This document shows, in pieces, positions 19,952-28,774 of a DNA stretch of 32,220 nt. The translations under genes and the position numbers were made by a program. Numbering within the stretch: the stretch's first letter is position 1; the number at the start of each line of letters is the position of its first letter. The notes under the pieces are model-generated. The model had not been told where the DNA came from. It made no database searches and saw only the letters and a list, made by a program, of their open reading frames with translations. The stretch comes from a virus: positions 1 through 32,220 of the IMG/VR virus record IMGVR_UViG_3300005909_000078. One strand, 5' to 3'.

Positions 19952-21586
19952 TTATAATAAATCTGAATAGTCTTCTATATCTACTGGATTACCTTGAATA
20001 ATATTCTCTCAAAGCCAAGGGTCTTTATATGGAGAAGTAGAACCATCAGCCATAGAATCAATAGCACTTTCATACTCAGGCTCGTCTACTGGATTACTAT
20101 CTATATCATCTGTAGTTCTCCGTATCGCAAATGCTCCAAATCAGTCCGCCCCGTGGTCATTACCGTCCTTTGCAGGAGTATTGATATACATAGCGTGAGA
20201 TTTATCCCACTTCTTCCTGTAGTTTCTAAGACGTTTTAGCCCTACATCACACTTAACTCTATCAAAGTAACAATTAGGTAGAGTATTCTTTACTTCATCT
20301 ATCCTATCACTTATTGAACCGATGGGAACTACATATACATCATATCATAATTCTATCATAGTTTCTTTCCTTGTTTTTCCAGTTGATTGACTATGAACGT
20401 TAGCGTCGTGGGGTAGAATCATTGTTCCATAATTATTTTTGTACTCTCTCTTTTGTAATATATCTGTATGAACCTGAATCATGGAATATCCAACTCATTC
20501 CCAATACTCCAATACTCTAACCTCTAATCCAAATATTTGATAGAACCGAACCACCATATCATCTCATCCTCCAGCTCCTCATATATCCCAAGATGTTTCT
20601 ACTGGAAGTCTAGGGTCATAAGGTACTTTACAGATTCTTTTAGCTTCTGCTACTTCTATCATAGCTTCGCCGTAATAACTTCACAATATAGGATGTTCAA
20701 ACGCTTCTTTCAATACAGATGGATTCTCTTGTTTCATTTTATCTTTCAGTAGTTTACTTTGTAAATAGTACCGATTTCTTTGCTCCTTGTCTAGGAGGAT
20801 TCCGTAAGTCTTCTCTAACGATACAAAGTATTCCAACATCTTAGTAGGTATAGGAAACTCTCACGGCTCTCTATATCATTCCTCTTTCCGCCAAGGATAG
20901 AAGAATAGTTTAAATTCTAATCTAGATAATTTAGCTCCGCTATTCTGTAGGTCTAGAGCGTCCATAACAAAATCATAGAAATCTCAAAATTGTCATTCTG
21001 CTGTAGATTCTATAGTAACTATTCCATTCTTTGGAACTGCTGGAAGTGTTCAGGTTCTTAACTCCTCAGCTTTTTCAGGATGTTTAGCACATATTTTTCC
21101 GTGTTCTGATACGTGTAGTCTCTGCAATGTTGCCGACCTAAATCAAGTAGCCGATACTTCTATAGAACTACCTGTATTCTCAAATGAAAACATATTAGCG
21201 TTATTTCTATCTACTACATAATAAGCTTTCAGAAACTCAGGAAGATGTTTCCGAGCTACCTTTATTTTATCTCTAAATATTTTCTGTACAGCTGTTTTTC
21301 CTTGTGCTTGTACTCAAACATTTAGATTTCTGTTAAATAATGCGTCATCAAAGAAGTCTATCTGAATCGCCGTAGAAAATCAAATCTGTCTAGCTTTAGG
21401 TAATATATTTCTATACCACTTTCTTTTGAAGTAATCTAATTGTGATGGATTAGGAATAAATGGAATTATGTTACCGTCCTTATCCTTAATCTTATAAATC
21501 TTTCAGCTTGTAACTCTTCGCCACTTACAGGATAGTTTCTTCTTGATTTCTATTATCTCCTCCTCCGTTAGTTTTCTCTCTTCCAT
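19952..21586 (-). CDS. terL: Terminase large subunit, 544 aa
   Basis: ATG at 21586 to TAA at 19952. This is the packaging motor ATPase and genome-cutting nuclease. A Walker-A-like KARQIGFST is at about residues 64-72. The segment RLHVSEHGKICAKHPEKAEE and the ESTAEGQFGDFYD motif near residue 195 follow, as in the terminase-6 family. The RNase H-like nuclease begins at WDIGGAGGDDMVV (about residue 333), has HDANVHSQSTGKT near 394 and ends with NDHGADGFGAFAIRR near 480. Length is normal. The small subunit lies upstream across a 102-base gap with no gene. UGA encodes Gly at positions such as RQIG and ESTAEG. No Shine-Dalgarno sequence precedes the start. Confidence 0.9.
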
Positions 21587-21688
21587 AATATTACTATATG
21601 TCAAGACTATAAAATTGATTTCATTTTATTCCTACCGCTGGGATAGTTTTCACTAATACAGCTTTACAACTACTTGCTTGACATTGCT

Positions 21689-22219
21689 CTACTTTATGAT
21701 AGTATCTAGGATACTTTCTATATCTGATATTTCCACTTTCTTGTTCTCAATGATTCTTCATTTGATTCTGTTTAGCTCTCTAACCGCATTTATCTTATCT
21801 CACTTTTTACTGAATTTATCTCTAGCTATTTCTGAAAGTATTCCATCAAGTTCGTCGTCCTCTATTTTCCTTGTCATAAAATCTTCTATGTATAGTTGAA
21901 TCTTAGCTAAGCTAATTAGCCTGCTACCTCACACACAACAGACGTTATAAGCTCACTTCTTTGGGTCGTCAGGATGTTTCCACACTTCTTTCAGGCTTCC
22001 ATCTTCTTGCTTTTCTCGTATCATCATTCCAGCTTCACTAATTTCATCTAATCAATATCATTCTATTCCGTTCTCTTCGTCTTCTTCAATTACATATCAG
22101 TAAGCTATAGCGTAACATTTCCGTAGTACATTATGGTATTCTCTGCTTGTAACATATAACACACAGAACTCTATCTGATTTCTTGACATCTTAGCCACTC
22201 TTTCCTCTTTTTCTCCCAT
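21689..22219 (-). CDS. terS: Terminase small subunit, 176 aa
   Basis: ATG at 22219 to TAG at 21689-21691. It recognises the packaging site and loads the large subunit. The N-terminus (SRNQIEFCVLYVTSREYHNVLRKCYAIAYG, cited in parts) matches the usual small-subunit pattern: a helix with a QxxF core, then an AY motif. VGGSRLISLAKIQLYIEDFM near residue 100 matches the GSRLL...V..YI helix. The C-terminal part is a coiled coil (ELNRIKGRIIENKKVEI). An insert of about 45 acidic residues between the two helix motifs is longer than usual. It is the first gene of the packaging operon, 34 bases downstream of a promoter. Confidence 0.75.
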
Positions 22220-22252
22220 ATTGTTTTACTGTTAAGTTGTAAATATGACTTT

Positions 22253-22280
22253 TTTATACTTATTTTTACAAAAAAAACAA
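22253..22280 (-). promoter_or_regulatory. Promoter for terminase operon
   Basis: TTGTTT (22275-22280), a 16-base spacer and TATAAA (22253-22258) on the minus strand. The spacer contains TTTGTAAAAA, as in the promoter at 30301-30328. The -35 box lies inside the T tract of the upstream terminator. Confidence 0.45.
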
Positions 22281-22298
22281 GCCATATTCTAGCCTGTT
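22268..22298 (-). terminator. Rho-independent terminator after small-gene operon
   Basis: On the minus strand AACAGGCT (RNA from 22298) pairs with GGCTTGTT, including two G-U pairs, around a 7-base loop, followed by eight or more T. It ends the operon from 24530 to 22325. Confidence 0.75.
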
Positions 22299-22324
22299 CT
22301 CGTTTCTATAAATCTATATTAAAG

Positions 22325-22477
22325 TTACCTTGCTTTCTTCTTCTGTCTTTTTCTTCTTTTTTTTATAGCTTCTAATTGTAGAAACTTAGTATTATTATTA
22401 CTAAAACTTTCGGGGTAGACTCTAATACATTTAGGACAACATCACATATTTCACACTGTTTTTCCTGTAGATTTCAT
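22325..22477 (-). CDS. Small basic zinc-ribbon-like protein, 50 aa
   Basis: ATG at 22477, preceded by TTAAAAAGGT (one of the few possible ribosome binding sites in the window) and by an in-frame TAA, to TAA at 22325. It has a CCPKC motif near residue 13 but only one such Cys group, so a full zinc site would need a partner or dimer. The C-terminal 17 residues are almost all Lys, Arg and Gln (KKRRKRQKKKAR), suggesting nucleic-acid binding. It is the last gene of its operon, directly before the terminator. Family not recognised. Confidence 0.55.
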
Positions 22478-22533
22478 ACCTTTTTAAGTACATCTTCTTC
22501 TGTAGCTATACCTAATCATATAAAATATACAGT

Positions 22534-22635
22534 TTATTTATATCTAGTGATTCAAATAGCTACTATCATTCAAATCATACTCCTTATTTTATGAGAATCT
22601 TTCATTTCTACTATATCTCCTATTTTATACTTCAT
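22534..22635 (-). CDS. Short protein, 33 aa, possibly truncated by a TAA
   Basis: ATG at 22635, overlapping the previous gene by 11 bases, to TAA at 22534-22536. It begins MKYKIGDIVEMKDSHKI and continues IGMIVAIGITRYK, which looks like the start of a small beta-barrel (SH3-like) domain: KxGDIV followed by GMIVAIG. After the TAA the same frame continues TVYFIGLGIATEEDVLKKV, which completes such a domain well. This suggests a longer protein cut by a nonsense change, or read-through. The read-through frame would run to TAG at 22372, overlapping the next gene. Function unknown. Confidence 0.5.
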
Positions 22636-23011
22636 CTATATTAAATTCAGAGATTAAAAATTCTTTTAACTTCTTATAAAATTCTTCATCTTGTTCCATA
22701 AAAGGTTTTTTGTTATCTAAAACTAATATTATATCACTATCATTAAAAAACACTATTTCTCCTGTATCATATATTTTCATAAATTCTCATCATACAATGT
22801 TTTTTTGTTTATTTTCTATAAACCACATTAAATGCCTAAGTTCTATTTGTCATATTATTTTATCTACTTGAACACAATACTCCCAGTCTTCTTCTTCTAT
22901 TCATTCATAATAATCCGTGTCATATAAAAAACCTTTTCATTTTTCATCCTCAACTATACTATATATAGTTTTATTTACTTTTCAAAAACATTCCTCTCTA
23001 AAATATCTCAT
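22625..23011 (-). CDS. Hypothetical acidic protein, 128 aa
   Basis: ATG at 23011 to TAA at 22625-22627. The family is not recognised. The protein is rich in Asp, Glu, Tyr and Phe, with beta segments around EIVFFNDSDIILVLDNKK near residue 90 and helices at both ends (LRHLMWFIENKQ and EEFYKKLKEFLISEFN). It has five UGA codons. There is no membrane segment. The start overlaps the end of a frame-broken upstream gene. Without a frameshift upstream, this frame is also open back to ATG 23188, so a 187-residue reading exists, but its linker is an implausible Gly/Cys-rich run. Confidence 0.6.
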
Positions 23012-23188
23012 ATACCTATAAATATTTTCTCATCAACATCATCCTCATCAATTACCTCAATTACAGTTATATCAAATATCCTGCATATATCATAAAACAA
23101 TACATCAAAATCTAAGCTCTTCTATATCCTTCTTTATTTCCTCATCTGTCTTGATGAGTTCCATAGTTTCTAATAGGTATTTATTCAT
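22975..23188 (-). pseudogene. Small gene with apparent one-base frameshift near 23111-23117
   Basis: ATG at 23188 gives MNKYLLETMELIKTDEEIKKDIEEL. From there the same frame turns into Gly/Cys-rich sequence. The frame offset by one base reads DFDVLFYDICRIFDITVIEVIDEDDVDE and on to TAA at 22975, which has normal protein character. Removing one base in CTTAGATTTT would join the two into about 70 residues. It lies 5 bases after the DUF2786-like gene and overlaps the start of the next. Function unknown. A sequencing or assembly error is a real alternative to decay. Confidence 0.45.
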
Positions 23189-23193
23189 TTAGT

Positions 23194-23736
23194 TTAGTTC
23201 TTATATCATAAATTTTTATTGTGTTCACTCCTTTCTATCATATTAGATAATCAAGCTATTTTAATAATATCTTCTCGCGGTGTTTCATTGTCTTTAGATG
23301 GATTATTCTCTCCAGTAAAATATATATTATTTTTATGTATAAATGCAGATAAAAATAATTCATTGTTTTCTTTTAATTGTGCCTTAAATCTCATATAATA
23401 AAAATCGACATTTGATTTTATTTCTATATATTCACTGTCTGATAAGTTAATTATTCTATAGTTTTTTCTTCAATTAACATATCATCTTAATTTACGACCA
23501 TTAAGCTTATCTCACAATATTTTACCCAGTATATTCATATATAATTGACTTCAATATTTACTAAAACAATTAAACTCCCTATCCTCTAAGTCATCAAAAT
23601 TAATATCTATTCCCTTTTCCTCATATTTGTTTAGGATATTTCTAGCTATTTCCTTTTCATTATCACTACTTCCGCTACCATCTAATAGAACCGCTCTCAG
23701 CGATTCTATTTTTTTCCTGTATTTATTCTCTCACAT
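23194..23736 (-). CDS. DUF2786-like protein, 180 aa
   Basis: ATG at 23736 to TAA at 23194-23196. The N-terminal 50 residues (YRKKIESLRAVLLDGSGSS, then NEKEIARNILNKYEEKGID) follow the DUF2786 pattern: a short helix, a loop, then a helix ending in LxKYxxxxID. A second domain of about 100 residues with an SDSEYIEIKSNVDFYYMRFK segment follows, as in related phage proteins. The family has no established activity; it is frequent in phages and often near recombination or regulatory genes. The start is 10 bases after the previous stop. The assignment is by pattern and is moderately sure. Confidence 0.55.
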
Positions 23737-23745
23737 AAGTCAATA

Positions 23746-24204
23746 TTATAATATAATAAAATCAATAACCGCTTCTAACAACTTTATATCTTTAGCTGTT
23801 ATATTTACCCCTATAGCTTTCATTAGCTTCAAATCCATTTCTATCTTTTCTACTTCAAATTCCATAATTAATAGACTAGCTATATTTTCTTCTAACTTAC
23901 TATATCTTTCCGCGTCTTCTTTTTTTAGTTCTTGTATATCATCATCATTTACTAATTCTCCCTCTCATTTTTTACAAGCTATTGTAATTAAATTTCATCT
24001 AACCTTATTAAAATCATTACTTTTAGATTCTAATTTATTTGATAGTTGCAATAATTCCATTGCACTTATTGGGTCTGATACTTGATTTAATAACTTATGA
24101 AACGCTCCAGCAAAATTAGGACTAAATAATTCATTATTTAGTGTTACTACTGACGATTCTCTTTTATCCATAGTTTCTTTCATTTCTTCTTGTAATTCTT
24201 TCAT
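23746..24204 (-). CDS. Hypothetical helical protein, 152 aa
   Basis: ATG at 24204 to TAA at 23746-23748. The family is not recognised. It is helical, Lys/Glu/Asn-rich and has no Trp, with a Leu-rich middle (AMELLQLSNKLESKSNDFNK) and a hydrophobic C-terminus (IKLLEAVIDFIIL) that could bind a partner. An in-frame ATG pair at 24249 and 24246 would add a hydrophobic leader, but it overlaps the -10 region of the promoter at 24230-24258, so 24204 is preferred. It is the first gene after that promoter, 20-30 bases from the expected transcription start. Confidence 0.65.
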
Positions 24205-24229
24205 AATAATATATTTAATAATAAAAATA

Positions 24230-24258
24230 AATATAATCCAGCCCATCATAATTGATAA
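24230..24258 (-). promoter_or_regulatory. Promoter with sequence repeated at 29737-29765
   Basis: TTATCA (24253-24258), a 17-base spacer and TATATT (24230-24235) on the minus strand. A 21-base sequence at 24247-24267 covering the -35 region (cataattgataagctaaata plus one base) is identical to 29753-29773, where the same -35, spacer length and -10 occur. Confidence 0.6.
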
Positions 24259-24284
24259 GCTAAATATGTTTATTTTTTATTTCA

Positions 24285-24530
24285 TTATATACTACCCCTT
24301 ATAGCATTATATATGCTTTTTCAATTTAATATATTATCAATAGCGATAAATTTTATTCTAACATAAGAGTGTGAAAAATCTTTTATTAAATCTTCATTAA
24401 GATTATTATACAGCTTTTCAAATAAATATTTTTTGAAAGTTTTTACATCTCTTTCAAGTGCTACTCAATATCTTACAACACAAATAATTTCCTTATCTAG
24501 TAAATTTCTATTAATCTCCGTTTCTAACAT
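24285..24530 (-). CDS. Hypothetical protein, 81 aa
   Basis: ATG at 24530 to TAA at 24285-24287. The family is not recognised. The sequence is mostly helical (LLDKEIICVVRYGVALERDVKTFK), with a C-terminal segment resembling a short helix-turn-helix (IDNILNGKSIYNAIRGSI), but without a clear DNA-binding signature. It is first after the promoter at 24607-24635, with an untranslated leader of about 70 bases. That leader holds a 15-codon open frame (24540-24587, MKLYLRKDCINYFII), low-confidence, which may be a leader peptide. It stops about 27 bases before the next promoter's -35. Confidence 0.6.
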
Positions 24531-24606
24531 TTAGAATAATTATATTATAAAATAATTTATACAGTCTTTCCTTAGGTATAATTTCATTATAACTATATTT
24601 AGTGTT

Positions 24607-24635
24607 ATTACAATAGAAAAGTAGACTTTTTTCAA
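24607..24635 (-). promoter_or_regulatory. Promoter with palindromic operator-like spacer, twin of 1171-1199
   Basis: TTGAAA (24630-24635), a 17-base spacer and TGTAAT (24607-24612) on the minus strand. The spacer holds AAAAGT-CT-ACTTTT. Twenty-seven bases are identical to the plus-strand promoter at 1173-1199. It lies just after the stop of the 55-aa membrane-protein gene. Confidence 0.75.
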
Positions 24636-24653
24636 CCCTCTCTTGAACTACCC

Positions 24654-24821
24654 TTATCTTACCGTTACTTTCACGTTTCAAATTGTATTGTTTGTGTCCT
24701 GTCTTCCGTTCTGATAACCCTTATCATATAAATATATTATAATTCATATAATGCTTATAAAACAACACAATATAGTTATCATAAATAATTCAGGATTTAC
24801 TATTGCTATTCACATCTCCAT
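24654..24821 (-). CDS. Small single-pass membrane protein, 55 aa
   Basis: ATG at 24821 (a second ATG at codon 3) to TAA at 24654-24656. Residues about 13-34 (LFMITILCCFISIIGIIIYLY, cited in part) form one transmembrane helix. It is followed by a basic, Asn/Gly-rich cytoplasmic or outer tail (DKGYQNGRQDTNN). It lies immediately downstream of the cell-wall hydrolase gene. A small membrane protein next to a lysin could be a holin or spanin-like helper, but one helix and no other signature leave this open. Confidence 0.55.
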
Positions 24822-24846
24822 ATAATAAGCTAATAAAATTTAGCTT

Positions 24847-25752
24847 TTATTTTTGTTTTCTGAATATGTATCATTCGTCTATAGGTTTATTATGTAACAT
24901 TGACATACAATTTTTTACATTCATATTCCAATTCTCTTGACTAGTAGCGTAACAATATTCCCCGCTTCAACATAGTCTAGCACCAACTTTTTTTCTTCAT
25001 CCATTACTTAGATAACCTATACTCCATATATTTCCTAGATACTGATTATTCATAGTCCTATAGATAGCTTCAATTCACTTTTCTAAGTTATCATAAAACA
25101 CAACACTTCAACTATCTGTATTCCCTACATTACCTATATTATAAGCCGTTTTAAGTTGCTTTCCTAATCAACTGTCAGCCCGTGCTATACATATAGGTAA
25201 AATATAATCTATTTCATACTTTTCTCCTAACTCCATCCATAATTCTCTAGTTTCTCCTAAGTCATATTCCTGTAAAAATTCTAATACTCTATCTGATTTA
25301 TTGAATCAATATAGCTCTAGGTATTGCTTACTTTTTCCGTCCATATTAAAAGCCCACTCTAACTTCTTCATTTTGTCAGTATAATCTTTTTTAGTTCCAT
25401 TAGCTGTTATGTATTGCTTAGAATCTTTTTCTATCGTTTCAACTACTTTAGTTCCAATAAGAACCTCAATATCGTAGAGTTTTTCATCTATACTGAACTC
25501 CAGTTCTGTCTTTTTTAGTTCTAGCTCAAATATTTGTAGATTAACTCCTGATAATTGATATTGATAGTCTTTCATATCATCATAGGCTTTTTGAATCTCG
25601 CTATCTATTTCGTTAGAATCATCAGGAACTATAACATAAATAGTAATCGGCAATATAATCATTACCACAACATAGATACAGATAGCCATCACTACCCTAG
25701 GCTCACTAAGAGCTTTTTTCCAGTTCTTTTTAATAATTTCTAAGTTTTTCAT
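24847..25752 (-). CDS. Membrane-anchored lysozyme/transglycosylase-like cell-wall hydrolase, 301 aa
   Basis: ATG at 25752 to TAA at 24847-24849. Cuts or binds peptidoglycan. A cytoplasmic N-terminus of about 20 residues is followed by one transmembrane helix (residues about 20-41, YVVVMIILPITIYVIV), a coiled coil (50-110) and a C-terminal lysozyme-like domain: CIARADSGLGKQLKTAYNIG, NVGNTDSGSVVFYDNLEKG and GIEAIYRTMNNQYLGNIWSI, with two Cys near CGSGEYCYATSQENWNMNV. From memory, this domain layout is common in candidate-phyla-radiation genomes. An upstream in-frame ATG at 25794 would add 14 residues. Together with the one-helix protein that follows, it may serve lysis, or it may be acquired from the host. 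Confidence 0.7.
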
Positions 25753-25771
25753 TTTTATATATAATTTAATA

Positions 25772-26038
25772 TTAAAGCATTTTTTTAATTTCACTTCATC
25801 TTACTGTCTTTCTTGACCGTTTTTCCGCATATCAATTAAACTTTATTTTTCCACTATCTATTCTAGTCCTAACAGTTTCAGTGCCCACTCAAAGCAAGTA
25901 GGCAACCTCTATAGGTAAATAGTTTTTATTATCTTCTATGATTCACAAATCTAACTTATTCAACCACTCTTCAGGATTCTCCATATATTTCCTGCTTTTT
26001 AATATGTTTTTTCTTATATCTTCTTTTTTTAAAGTCAT
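25772..26038 (-). CDS. Helix-turn-helix DNA-binding protein, 88 aa
   Basis: ATG at 26038 to TAA at 25772-25774. Residues about 42-75 (YLPIEVAYLLGVGTETVRTR, then IDSGKIKFNGYAEKRSRKTV) form an excisionase/MerR-type helix-turn-helix: LPIxEVAxLLGV, a turn, then a recognition helix and a basic wing ending RGSEI. It is preceded by a 40-residue charged helix with WLNKLDL. The two UGA codons inside the motif encode Gly in LLGV and the wing turn. It probably regulates promoters of this element, possibly those carrying the palindrome near 1171 and 24607; that link is an inference. Confidence 0.65.
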
Positions 26039-26046
26039 CTTTATTA

Positions 26047-26577
26047 TTATGATTTATAAAACTTCAACCCTTTATTTACTATAACTTTTTCAATACCTCT
26101 AAGTATTCGCAAAGCCGAATACCTTTTTTGTCCCTTAAATTCTTTTTTTACTAATCTTATTATTCCACTCATCATTAACATCTCCATAGTTTCCTTTTTG
26201 TTTTTTTTATTAGGTTTTAGTTTAAATTCTTCTAATTTTATTGCTTTCTTTAAGTCATTATCAGAGAAACTAATATATTTACAAGGAATCTTTATCTCTA
26301 ATTTCAACCAATATAATTTTCCCTGTTTAGTTTTAGAAAAATTAATAACATTAATAAATTCAAAGAAAGTTGTATTTATTTTTATTATTTCTAAAAGCTC
26401 TTCTTCTCATATTTGCTTGATAACTTCATTCACAAAATTTTCCCTATCATTCTTTAGGTCTTCTATTGTATCTTCTAATATCCATATTTTTTGACGTTGC
26501 CTATCATATCTATTTGACATAATAAGCCCATAAGTCATGGTAATAACTAATCCAACACTTAGCAAGTATATATCCAT
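26047..26577 (-). CDS. Membrane-anchored protein of unknown function, 176 aa
   Basis: ATG at 26577 to TAA at 26047-26049. The N-terminus (residues 3-21, YLLSVGLVITMTYGLIM) is one transmembrane helix, followed by a coiled coil (DRQRQKIWILEDTIEDLKND) and a C-terminal basic domain with many Lys (FKLKPNKKNKKETMEMLMM, then RLVKKEFKGQKRYSALRIL). Topology is probably N-out/C-in or a short N-terminal anchor. It has one UGA codon. It lies 9 bases upstream of the helix-turn-helix gene. Family not recognised. Confidence 0.65.
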
Positions 26578-26604
26578 TTTTATAATAATGTAATTTAATA
26601 AAGC

Positions 26605-27729
26605 TTATTTATATTCTCATATCTTTTTCCATAAAATTCTAGTATCTCCATCTCTTGTAATATTATAATCTGATTTAGTTTTTCTATTACATCATTTTTC
26701 CTTTAACCAGTTTATATATTTTTCCTGCTTATCTTCTTTTTTCTCCTTAGCAATTCTAGTTTTTTCTTTTTCCTCTCTTTCTGCTTCCTCTTCTTCTAGT
26801 ATTCTTTGCTCCTCTTCTGCTTCGAGTCTAGCTTTTTCTAATTTTCTGTCAGCTTTTTCTTCTGATTCACGCTTCTCTCTTTTAAGTTCCTCTACCTCTA
26901 ATCTATGGACTTCATCCTGAGCTTCCTTTTCTTTCTTAGCTTTATCTTCCCTTTCTTTTTCCATCTTTTCTTGTGCTTCCTTTTCTTCCTTAGCTTTTTT
27001 CTCTCTAGCTTCATCTTTCTTTTTAGCTTCCATTTCAGCGTCTTCTTTAGCTTTTTTTTCCGATTCTTTCCTCACTCTATCTAATTCTTTTTCTTTTTCT
27101 ACCTCCGCTTTTTTTTCAGCTTCTAGCTTCCTAACTTTTTCTTCTTCCTTAGTTTTTTTCTCTCTAGCTTCCTCTTCCTGTTTAGCTTTAATTTCAGCCT
27201 GTTTAGATATAAACTCTTCCATATTTACCGAATAGATTTCAGTAAATTGAACACTATCTAATGCACACAACTCCTCGTCCGTCATCTCCATCCCGATTTT
27301 ATCCATCTTTTCCCTCCTTTCAGGAATTAGCTCCATTCTTTTCTCTTTCAGCTTTAAGTCATTTATAAATTCTTTTTGTTCTTTCAAGTATTTTTCAACT
27401 GGAGATATAATACTAGTAAGCTCTTTCTCTTTAGTCAATACTTCTTTAGCAAATGCTCTAGCTCCCTGTCTAATTCTTAATCAAAATTTTTCAATTTCTC
27501 TTCTTTTAGACCCTAATTTCATTTGACCCTTATGGACTAACTCATAATTTACTTTGTCTTTTACTCATAAAATACTGTACTCCGAAAATTGTTTAGCTAA
27601 TTCAGTTAGTTCTAACTTAAATGCTTCAAATTTCTTTAAATCCCTTTTTGCTTCATCAGGATTAAAAGGCTTTAGTTCCATTACTACTTCTGCCTCGCTT
27701 TCTACTTCTTCTAATTTTTCATCTACCAT
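26605..27729 (-). CDS. Long Lys/Glu-rich coiled-coil protein next to recombination genes, 374 aa
   Basis: ATG at 27729, 8 bases after the exonuclease stop, to TAA at 26605-26607. Residues 1-140 resemble phage proteins found with RecT and exonuclease: PFNPDEAKRDLKKFEAFK, LVHKGQMKLGSKRREIEKFG, ISPVEKYLKEQKEFINDLK. Residues 170-345 are a near-continuous Lys/Glu/Ala coiled coil. The end (KYINWLKEKGCNRKTKSDYN and so on) is a short globular unit. The likeness to DUF1351-type recombination-associated proteins is a guess. It has very few UGA codons because Gly is almost absent. Confidence 0.6.
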
Positions 27730-27737
27730 TGTTTATA

Positions 27738-28673
27738 TTATGTAATATTAATTAAAGACTTTTGTATTGTGCTATGCATAAGAGGGTATAAATCGTTTGT
27801 AAAATCTAACACTCTCGCTTCTTCTTCTTGACATTCCTGATTATAATTTCAAGTTTTTTCGCTTTCTACTATTTTATCCAATATATCAATTATTGTTTGT
27901 ATATCCTTTTCTAAGGTGTCAGTAGTATATAAGAATCATTGATAGGGATAAGGAGAATTATTTCCAACTGCGTCTATAATAACATCACAAGATTTTCAGT
28001 ACTTCATTTTTACCAGCAAGTAATAGAAAACCATTTGAAAACGGTATTGAAACGGGTCTGTCATAGTTTCTAAATTCCAATGGAATTGAGTAGTATTTTG
28101 ACTTATTAGCCTTGAAAATTCCGCTGTACTCTTATAATCTCTTATAAGATTTTTAGATAAACTAAGTCTATCTAGAGTTCATTTTAGTTTTAGCCCCTTA
28201 TATCATACCTCTATAACTTGCTGGTGTACATATTCTCATTTTATATCTGCTAATGGTTGTCTATGGAGTTCCTTTATCATTCAGGAAATTATAGCCCATT
28301 CTCACTTACTAATCTTTATTTTTTCTGACACATCTCATATAATAACCTCTCTTACATCATTTAAAGTAGGTAAATATTTCTTAATCTCTTTTTTGTCCAT
28401 TCATTTGTATTTATCTAAATTCTCTAGTTCGGGCATTACATCATCCCAAGTAGAACCAACATCTATCCAATACTTCTTGTAGAATCCATTGACCCCTAAC
28501 GATAAATAATCATCTAATGCGGTTCATAATTTAAAGGATTTTTTAGGATTTCATTCTAATTTTATCTCATCTAAGTATCTCAATTTGTATCATTCAGGGT
28601 TTTTATTATACTCCTTACATTTACTAGAGGTTACATATCCTCTATTTTTTTCAATATAGTCATCTTTAGCCAT
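27738..28673 (-). CDS. PD-(D/E)XK exonuclease (RecT partner), 311 aa
   Basis: ATG at 28673 to TAA at 27738-27740. Digests dsDNA ends to give single strands for annealing. The fold is shown by GTALDDYL near residue 50, then GYKGLKLKGTLDRL (the motif-II Asp), IRDYKSTAEFS with the (D/E)xK pair (about residues 178-188), and a QYRFQMVFYYLL helix as in RecB/YqaJ-type nucleases. It follows the RecT gene with only a 30-residue gene between, matching phage exonuclease-annealase pairs. By hand count 13 of 19 Gly codons are UGA, including the one in GTLD. Activity is likely but untested. Confidence 0.75.
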
Positions 28674-28758
28674 TTTTTTTAATATTACTAATTAAAAATT
28701 CATAAACAATTTTTTGAAACAATATACTTTCTAAATCAATATCTCAAATATGCTTCAT
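28666..28758 (-). CDS. Small protein, 30 aa, between RecT and exonuclease
   Basis: ATG at 28758 to TAA at 28666-28668; the stop overlaps the ATG of the exonuclease gene by several bases. It reads MKHIGDIDLESILFQKIVYE and ends in a Lys/Asn tail. The frame fills an otherwise empty 100-base gap and starts 17 bases after RecT. Family and function unknown. It is short enough that it could be chance, but its overlap position fits a real coupled gene. Confidence 0.45.
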
Positions 28759-28774
28759 ATCAATAATTATTCAA

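Noticed and set aside
22625-23188. A single 187-residue protein joining the genes at 23188 and 23011
   Set aside because: The joining segment is Gly/Cys-rich and unlike a protein, while the frame offset by one base reads naturally. A frameshift is the better explanation.
24204-24249. Upstream start (ATG pair at 24249 and 24246) adding a hydrophobic leader to the 152-aa protein
   Set aside because: It overlaps the -10 region of a promoter repeated at 29737, so the transcript would begin downstream of it.
24810-24858. Imperfect inverted repeat AATAAGCTAA/TTAGCTTTTATT as a terminator after the hydrolase gene
   Set aside because: The stem is AT-rich with bulges, lacks a T tract, and sits immediately before the start of the next gene.
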